NCBI GenBank assembly: GCA_963169055.1
Contig: CAUJFU010000033.1
Coordinates: forward strand, 1 to 16,651
DNA: 16,651 bases
Source of the DNA: Myxococcota bacterium
GTDB lineage: Bacteria; Myxococcota_C; UBA6777
Direction of reading: 5' to 3'
Below, one piece after another: positions 12,580 to 16,651 of the stretch. Positions within the stretch are counted from its first letter, which is position 1. Every line of letters begins with the position of its first letter. Position numbers and translations under genes: made by a program. The notes under the pieces were generated by a model. The model made no database searches and was not told where the DNA came from. It was given only the letters and a program-made list of their open reading frames with translations.

Positions 12580-15480
12580 TTATGGGAGGAGGGCTTGATA
12601 GAGGACTTGGATCGGGTGTTTGGGGTGATAGTGGGTGCCGTCGTGGATCTGGTGGCGGCAGGAAGTACCGACGGCGAGGACATCGGCGTCTTGGCGTTGT
12701 TCGACGGCGGGGAAAAGGGTGAGGCGGCCTATTTGCATGGAGACATCGTACTTTTCTTTGTCGTAGCCGAAGGAACCCGCCATGCCGCAACAGCCCGAAG
12801 GGATCTCTTGGACGGAGAGTTCGGGGACAAGGCGGAGCATATCGAGGGTGGGCTTGGTGCCGACGAGGGCTTTTTGGAAGCAGTGGCCGTGAACCAAGAA
12901 GCGCTTGGGGGTGGGTGCAAAGGGATGGATAAAGTGGGGTTTTTGCGATTCAGCGACGAGGAATTCATCGATCAGATAGGCGTTTTTGGCGATCTGCTCG
13001 ATGATAGGGTCGTTGGGGAAAAAGTCGCGGTATTCGTCGCGAAAGGTGAGTAAGGTCGAGGGTTCGACGCCCACAAGCGGGATGCCTTGTTCCATCGGGC
13101 CGCGCAATCGCCACATATTGTCTTCGGCGAGGCGTTTGGCGCGTCGTGTAAAGCCTTTCGAGATCAGTGTACGCCCGTCGTCTCGGACGGTGGAGAGTTC
13201 GACGTGGTATCCTGCGGCTTCAAGAACGGTGATCGCAGCGATCCCGACGTGAGGTTCGTTGTAGTTCACAAAAGGATCGGCGAGGAAATGGACGGTTTTT
13301 CCGTTCTTTCCAGCGTTGCGATGGGGCGTATGGAAGCGAAACCACATCCGCAGCGTGGGGATCTGGATCGCGGGGATCTGACGACGGCGATCGACCCCGA
13401 GGGCTTGTTCAAAGAGCCACCGCCCAAAGGCCGAAGAAGTGAAGGCGTTGAACAAGAAGGCCACAGGTGCCGCAAGTCGCGTGAGAAAGGGCATCCAGCC
13501 AAAGGCGAGATCAGCGAGCGGAGCGCCTTGGAGGTCGTGACGGCGTTGGAGGTATTCGTACTTGAGTTTGGCCATATCGACGTTGGAGGGGCATTCGGAC
13601 TTACAGGCTTTGCATTCGAGACAAAGCTTCATGGTGTCGTAGACTTCGGAGGAGGTGAAGGCTTTGGTGGGGCCGTACTTCATGATGGCGTTGCGCAAGA
13701 CGTTTGCGCGACCGCGAGTGCTGTGCTGTTCTTCGCGGGTGGCCTGATACGAAGGGCACATCGTCCCCGAAGCGAGGGGAGATTTGCGGCAGACGCCTGC
13801 GCCGTTGCAAAACTCGGTGGCCCGCAGATAACCTTGCTGCTTTTCGAATGACAAGACGGTGGGGATATCGTGGGTTTGATAGTCTTTGGGATAGCGGAGG
13901 TCTTGGTCGATGGGAAGGGCGTGGACGATCTTGTGGGGGTTGAGCAGGTCGTGCGGATCGAAGGCGCGCTTGACTTCGCACAAGACGTTGTACAGTTCGC
14001 TGCCAAAGAAGCGCTCGATAAAGGGGCCTCGCACCCGTCCGTCTCCATGTTCGCCTGAGATCGAGCCGCCGTACTTGATGACAAGATCAGTCACTTCTTC
14101 GGCGATGGCTTTCATGCGTTCGATGTCATGGGGATCTTTGATGTCGAGAACGGGTCGCATATGCAACTCGCCGACCGAAGCATGGGCATAATACACGCAA
14201 GATGTCTTGTGTTTGTCCATGATCGCTTGAAATTCTTCGATGTAATCGGGGAGCGCTTCGGGCGGGACAGCGGTGTCTTCGACAAAAGCGATCGGCTTGG
14301 GATCGCCCGACATGGTGGAAAGCACGCCGAGACCGGCTTTTCGGAGGTTCCAGACCTTGTTGATATCGCCGCCCCACAATCGCGTAAAAGCATAACCAAG
14401 CTTGCACTCTTTCATGCGAGCTTCCATCGCGTCCATCTTGTCGAGGATCTCTTGTTTGGTATCGCCAAAAAACTCGACAGCAAGGACGCCTTGGGGATCG
14501 CCTTGCAGAAAGAAGCGCAACGGCTCGGTTCCACGGTTTCCTTTGCTGAGATCGAGGATCATTTTATCGATCAGTTCGATGGCTGCGGGCTGAAAGGGCA
14601 ACGCCTCGACCGTGGCCTTCATGCACTCCCGCAAACTCTCAAATTGCAAAACCACCAGCCCTTTTTGTTTGGGCAGCGGAACAAGGTTGATGCGGGCGCG
14701 GGTGATCAGTGCCAGCGTCCCTTCGGAGGCGCACATCAGACGGCTGAGATTGAAGGGCTTGTCTTCGCGCAAAAGCTCGTCAAGCAGGTACCCTGTATTG
14801 CGGCGGACGATCTTGGGATAGCGCTCTTGGATCAGGCCGCGATGTTCGCGCAAGATACGGGTGATCTCACGGTAGATGTGGCCTTCGTGGTTGTTCAGCT
14901 GCTTTTTTTGCTCAATCTCTGTGGGGGTGAGATCGCAGAAGTGAGCGATCGATCCGTCCGCAAGCACCACTTCGGTTTCAAAGAGGTGATCGACGGTTTT
15001 TCCGTAGAGGATGGAGTGCGTACCGCACGAGTTGTTGCCGATCATCCCGCCGATCATGGCGCGATTGGAGGTCGATGTATCGGGTCCATACTGGAGTCCG
15101 TGAGGGGCCATCAGCGCGTTGATATCGTCTTGTATCACGCCGGGTTCGACCCACAACCAGCGCTCCGCGATGTTGGTTTCAAGAATGCGGTTCATATACT
15201 TGGAAACATCCAAGACCATGCCTTTGCCCACGCATTGGCCCGCAAGCGATGTCCCCGCTGCACGCGGAATGATCGGTAGTTTATGCAGTCCTGCGATCCG
15301 CACAGCTTCGATGATATCTTGGGTGTGCTTTGGCAGCACTACGCCCTCAGGTTCGGCTTGATAGATCGAGGCATCTGTAGCGTACAGCATCCGCGAAGCC
15401 GAATCGACTCGAACTTCGCCTTCGATGCGTTTTTGAAGGGCCGTAAAAGCCCGATGATACAAGGTTGTTTGTGGGATCAT
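12580..15480 (-). CDS. Fused FAD-linked oxidase and Fe-S protein, D-2-hydroxyacid dehydrogenase (YdiJ-like)
   Basis: A 966-residue fusion, close in length to E. coli YdiJ. The N-terminal half is a PCMH/vanillyl-alcohol-oxidase-type flavoprotein: PRAAGTSLAGQ (72-82) and GGMIGNNSCGTHS (144-156) bind FAD, and SGEHGDG (475-481) belongs to the substrate-side FAD-oxidase C domain. The second half carries Cys558, Cys564 and Cys575 (the CNGAGVCR-GTMCPSY block), then a CxxCxxCxxxC 4Fe-4S site at Cys620, 623, 626, 630, and a C-terminal CCG-type domain with Cys867, Cys897-898 and Cys941. It should oxidise a D-2-hydroxyacid (D-lactate or D-2-hydroxyglutarate) and pass electrons to the respiratory chain. 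No membrane helix is evident. ATG at 15480 has only a weak ribosome site. It lies 18 nt after gloB on the same strand, so translation or transcription is probably shared. Confidence 0.9.
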   Translation of the reverse strand: MIPQTTLYHRAFTALQKRIEGEVRVDSASRMLYATDASIYQAEPEGVVLPKHTQDIIEAVRIAGLHKLPIIPRAAGTSLAGQCVGKGMVLDVSKYMNRILETNIAERWLWVEPGVIQDDINALMAPHGLQYGPDTSTSNRAMIGGMIGNNSCGTHSILYGKTVDHLFETEVVLADGSIAHFCDLTPTEIEQKKQLNNHEGHIYREITRILREHRGLIQERYPKIVRRNTGYLLDELLREDKPFNLSRLMCASEGTLALITRARINLVPLPKQKGLVVLQFESLRECMKATVEALPFQPAAIELIDKMILDLSKGNRGTEPLRFFLQGDPQGVLAVEFFGDTKQEILDKMDAMEARMKECKLGYAFTRLWGGDINKVWNLRKAGLGVLSTMSGDPKPIAFVEDTAVPPEALPDYIEEFQAIMDKHKTSCVYYAHASVGELHMRPVLDIKDPHDIERMKAIAEEVTDLVIKYGGSISGEHGDGRVRGPFIERFFGSELYNVLCEVKRAFDPHDLLNPHKIVHALPIDQDLRYPKDYQTHDIPTVLSFEKQQGYLRATEFCNGAGVCRKSPLASGTMCPSYQATREEQHSTRGRANVLRNAIMKYGPTKAFTSSEVYDTMKLCLECKACKSECPSNVDMAKLKYEYLQRRHDLQGAPLADLAFGWMPFLTRLAAPVAFLFNAFTSSAFGRWLFEQALGVDRRRQIPAIQIPTLRMWFRFHTPHRNAGKNGKTVHFLADPFVNYNEPHVGIAAITVLEAAGYHVELSTVRDDGRTLISKGFTRRAKRLAEDNMWRLRGPMEQGIPLVGVEPSTLLTFRDEYRDFFPNDPIIEQIAKNAYLIDEFLVAESQKPHFIHPFAPTPKRFLVHGHCFQKALVGTKPTLDMLRLVPELSVQEIPSGCCGMAGSFGYDKEKYDVSMQIGRLTLFPAVEQRQDADVLAVGTSCRHQIHDGTHYHPKHPIQVLYQALLP

Positions 15481-15498
15481 TGCGTCGATCTACTCTTT

Positions 15499-16284
15499 TT
15501 AGAATTGGTTTTTCATTTCGCGTAATGCGCCCAAGATCTCGATGGGATCGTGAGGATGAACTGATTTTTCGAGGGAAACGGTTTTGATCACTTCGGGTTC
15601 TTGGGTGCGCAAAAAGGGATTGACTTGCTTTTCCTTGCCGATACTCGATGGGATGGTGGGCCGTTGTTGTTCTCGCAGCGAGAGGACTTCTGCATAAGTC
15701 CGTTCGAGCGAGGGGTTGTTGGGTTCGATGTGGCGGGCGAATCGCAAGTTGGAAGCGGTGTATTCGTGCCCGCAATACACGCGAGTTGCGTCGGGCAGTG
15801 CGGCAAGTTTTTGAAGTGAAGCGTGCATCTCGGCGGGTGTGCCTTCAAAGAAACGCCCACATCCCCCAAAAAACAGCGTATCCCCACAAAACAACGCCCC
15901 CGCCTTTGCGAAGTAATACGCGATATGGCCGCGTGTATGGCCGGGAGTAAAGATGACTTCGGCCTCGTGCTGACCGACGCAGACGCGCTCGCCTTCTTGA
16001 ACGCGACGGGTGATCGCGGGGATACGCTCGCTGTCTGGGCCATAGCCGACGATATCAAGGGCGGGCCAATGCTTTTTGAGATCTTCGTTTCCGCCCACAT
16101 GATCGAAGTGGTGGTGTGTATTGAGGATCAGCGAGGGGGTGAGGTTCATGGTCTCAAGCGTTTGGATCATCGCGGCTGCATCGGGGCAATCGACCAAGGC
16201 CACCACACCGCTTTTCTTGCAATGCAAGATGTAGCTGTAGTTGTCGGAAAGCATCGGAACAAGGGTGATATCGAGATCTGACAT
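15499..16284 (-). CDS. gloB: Hydroxyacylglutathione hydrolase (glyoxalase II)
   Basis: A 261-residue metallo-beta-lactamase-fold hydrolase, normal length for GloB. It hydrolyses S-D-lactoylglutathione to D-lactate and glutathione, the second step of methylglyoxal detoxification, in the cytoplasm. The binuclear metal site is complete: THHHFDH (His57, His59, Asp61, His62), His116 in TPGHTRGH, Asp135 in FCGDTLF and His173 in YCGHEYT. The CGRFFEGT segment and the C-terminal glutathione-binding portion with NPFLR separate it from generic MBL hydrolases. ATG at 16284 has AAGGA 8 nt upstream. The next gene, 18 nt downstream, encodes a dehydrogenase that could use its D-lactate product. Glyoxalase I is not in the window. 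Repeat copy C lies immediately upstream. Confidence 0.93.
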   Translation of the reverse strand: MSDLDITLVPMLSDNYSYILHCKKSGVVALVDCPDAAAMIQTLETMNLTPSLILNTHHHFDHVGGNEDLKKHWPALDIVGYGPDSERIPAITRRVQEGERVCVGQHEAEVIFTPGHTRGHIAYYFAKAGALFCGDTLFFGGCGRFFEGTPAEMHASLQKLAALPDATRVYCGHEYTASNLRFARHIEPNNPSLERTYAEVLSLREQQRPTIPSSIGKEKQVNPFLRTQEPEVIKTVSLEKSVHPHDPIEILGALREMKNQF

Positions 16285-16313
16285 GGAACGTATCCTTTTG
16301 GGGTGCCGCGATT

Positions 16314-16430
16314 CAAGCGGTAGGACTGTTGGTTTGAAAAGCGACGGAGCCTCCCACCAACGCGGGGTCCATCGAGCCGCGCTAAAGAAGCGGGGGGGGA
16401 GAGGCGACGCCCCACAAAAAGAACGTCGAG
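16314..16430 (+). repeat. Dispersed intergenic repeat of about 117 nt, copy C
   Basis: Has the same landmarks at the same offsets as the other copies: CAAGCGG at 0, TTGGTTTGAAA at 15, ACGGAGC at 30, GGGGTC at 50, and an AACGTCGA end. The hairpin region differs and reads GACGCCCCAC. It fills most of the 174-nt space between the aminotransferase stop and the gloB start, so it overlaps whatever promoter or leader gloB has. Confidence 0.75.
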
Positions 16431-16458
16431 CGCGGGACTCTTCTCCTGTTCCCCTGCG

Positions 16459-16651
16459 TCACTTTTTGCGTAAGCGTTCGGCGGCAGCTTTGAGGACGTG
16501 ATCTTCTTTACAGAAGGCGAAACGCGCCATCTTGTGGGCGATGTGCTTGTTTTGGGGCGAGAAAAAGTAAGAGGGCGGGATCGCCACCACGCCGTATTGG
16601 GTGGTGAGGTGATGGCAAAAGGCTTCGTCGTTGTCAAAGCCCCACGCGGAG
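16459..16651 (-). CDS. Class I/II PLP aminotransferase, C-terminal fragment cut by window edge
   Basis: The minus strand is open from the right edge (first whole codon at 16650-16648) to a TGA at 16461-16459, giving the last 63 residues. They read GVVAIPPSYFFS, then KMARFAFCKEDHVLKAAAERL. This is the C-terminal pattern of PLP-dependent aminotransferases of the methionine/kynurenine-aminotransferase type: a V-x-x-I-P-P-S-x-F turn and an R-F-A-F-C-K strand before the last helix. The substrate cannot be told from this part. It runs in the same direction as gloB but is separated from it by the repeat. Confidence 0.8.
   Translation of the reverse strand, partial: SAWGFDNDEAFCHHLTTQYGVVAIPPSYFFSPQNKHIAHKMARFAFCKEDHVLKAAAERLRKK

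Noticed and set aside
14128-15279. 383-codon plus-strand frame antisense to the dehydrogenase
   Set aside because: Opposite strand carries well-conserved FAD motifs; the antisense frame is a codon-bias artefact.
16314-16345. tRNA-like look of the CAAGCGGTAGGAC and TTGGTTTGAAA segment
   Set aside because: It resembles a D-arm by eye, but no acceptor, anticodon or T stem can be paired around it, and the two other copies do not preserve the pairing.

Overview
The window looks like a chromosomal piece of a Gram-negative bacterium of the myxobacterial or bradymonad type (former Deltaproteobacteria). Two secreted proteins end in a MYXO-CTERM-like sorting tail: a Gly-Gly-Cys-Gly-Cys motif, a short hydrophobic helix and an Arg cluster. 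A membrane-linked caspase homologue sits beside an ECF sigma factor and a zinc-finger/DUF4384-like anti-sigma factor, a combination typical of that group. Base composition is moderately GC-rich. No rRNA, tRNA, transposase, phage gene or CRISPR array was seen.

Layout, left to right. 1-217: a possible fragment of a leftward gene and a perfect hairpin. 218-649 (+): sufE, the sulfur-transfer partner of a cysteine desulfurase. Tail to tail with it, overlapping by 4 nt, is an unrecognised three-helix membrane protein (-). 1705-3759 (-): a secreted matrixin-fold protein whose zinc site has been erased, followed by two kinds of Cys-rich repeat and a MYXO-CTERM tail. 4029-5282 (-): an ARPP-1-like protein with a long Ser/Pro-rich head. 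5479-8893: a divergent module of caspase-like peptidase (-) facing ECF sigma and anti-sigma (+). 9093-12017 (-): a large subtilisin-family protease with a lipobox at one end and MYXO-CTERM at the other. 12228-12458 (+): a Phd/YefM antitoxin with no toxin. 12580-16284 (-): glyoxalase II (gloB) followed by a fused FAD/Fe-S D-2-hydroxyacid dehydrogenase. 16459-16651 (-): the C-terminal end of a class I/II aminotransferase.

Likely cooperation. GloB releases a D-2-hydroxyacid (D-lactate in the methylglyoxal pathway) that the co-oriented flavoprotein 18 nt downstream could oxidise. The anti-sigma factor would hold the ECF factor at the membrane, and the divergent caspase is the obvious first target or partner. 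The two MYXO-CTERM proteins are probably processed by the same rhombosortase/myxosortase-type machinery, which is not encoded here.

Non-coding structure is notable. A dispersed intergenic repeat of about 117 nt occurs three times (3822, 8960, 16314) with constant internal spacing. A second, shorter repeat occurs twice (1523, 12443); its second copy covers the last codons of the orphan antitoxin gene and folds into two mutually exclusive hairpins. The best candidates for something new are the caspase/ECF/anti-sigma module, the pseudo-matrixin and the 117-nt repeat family.
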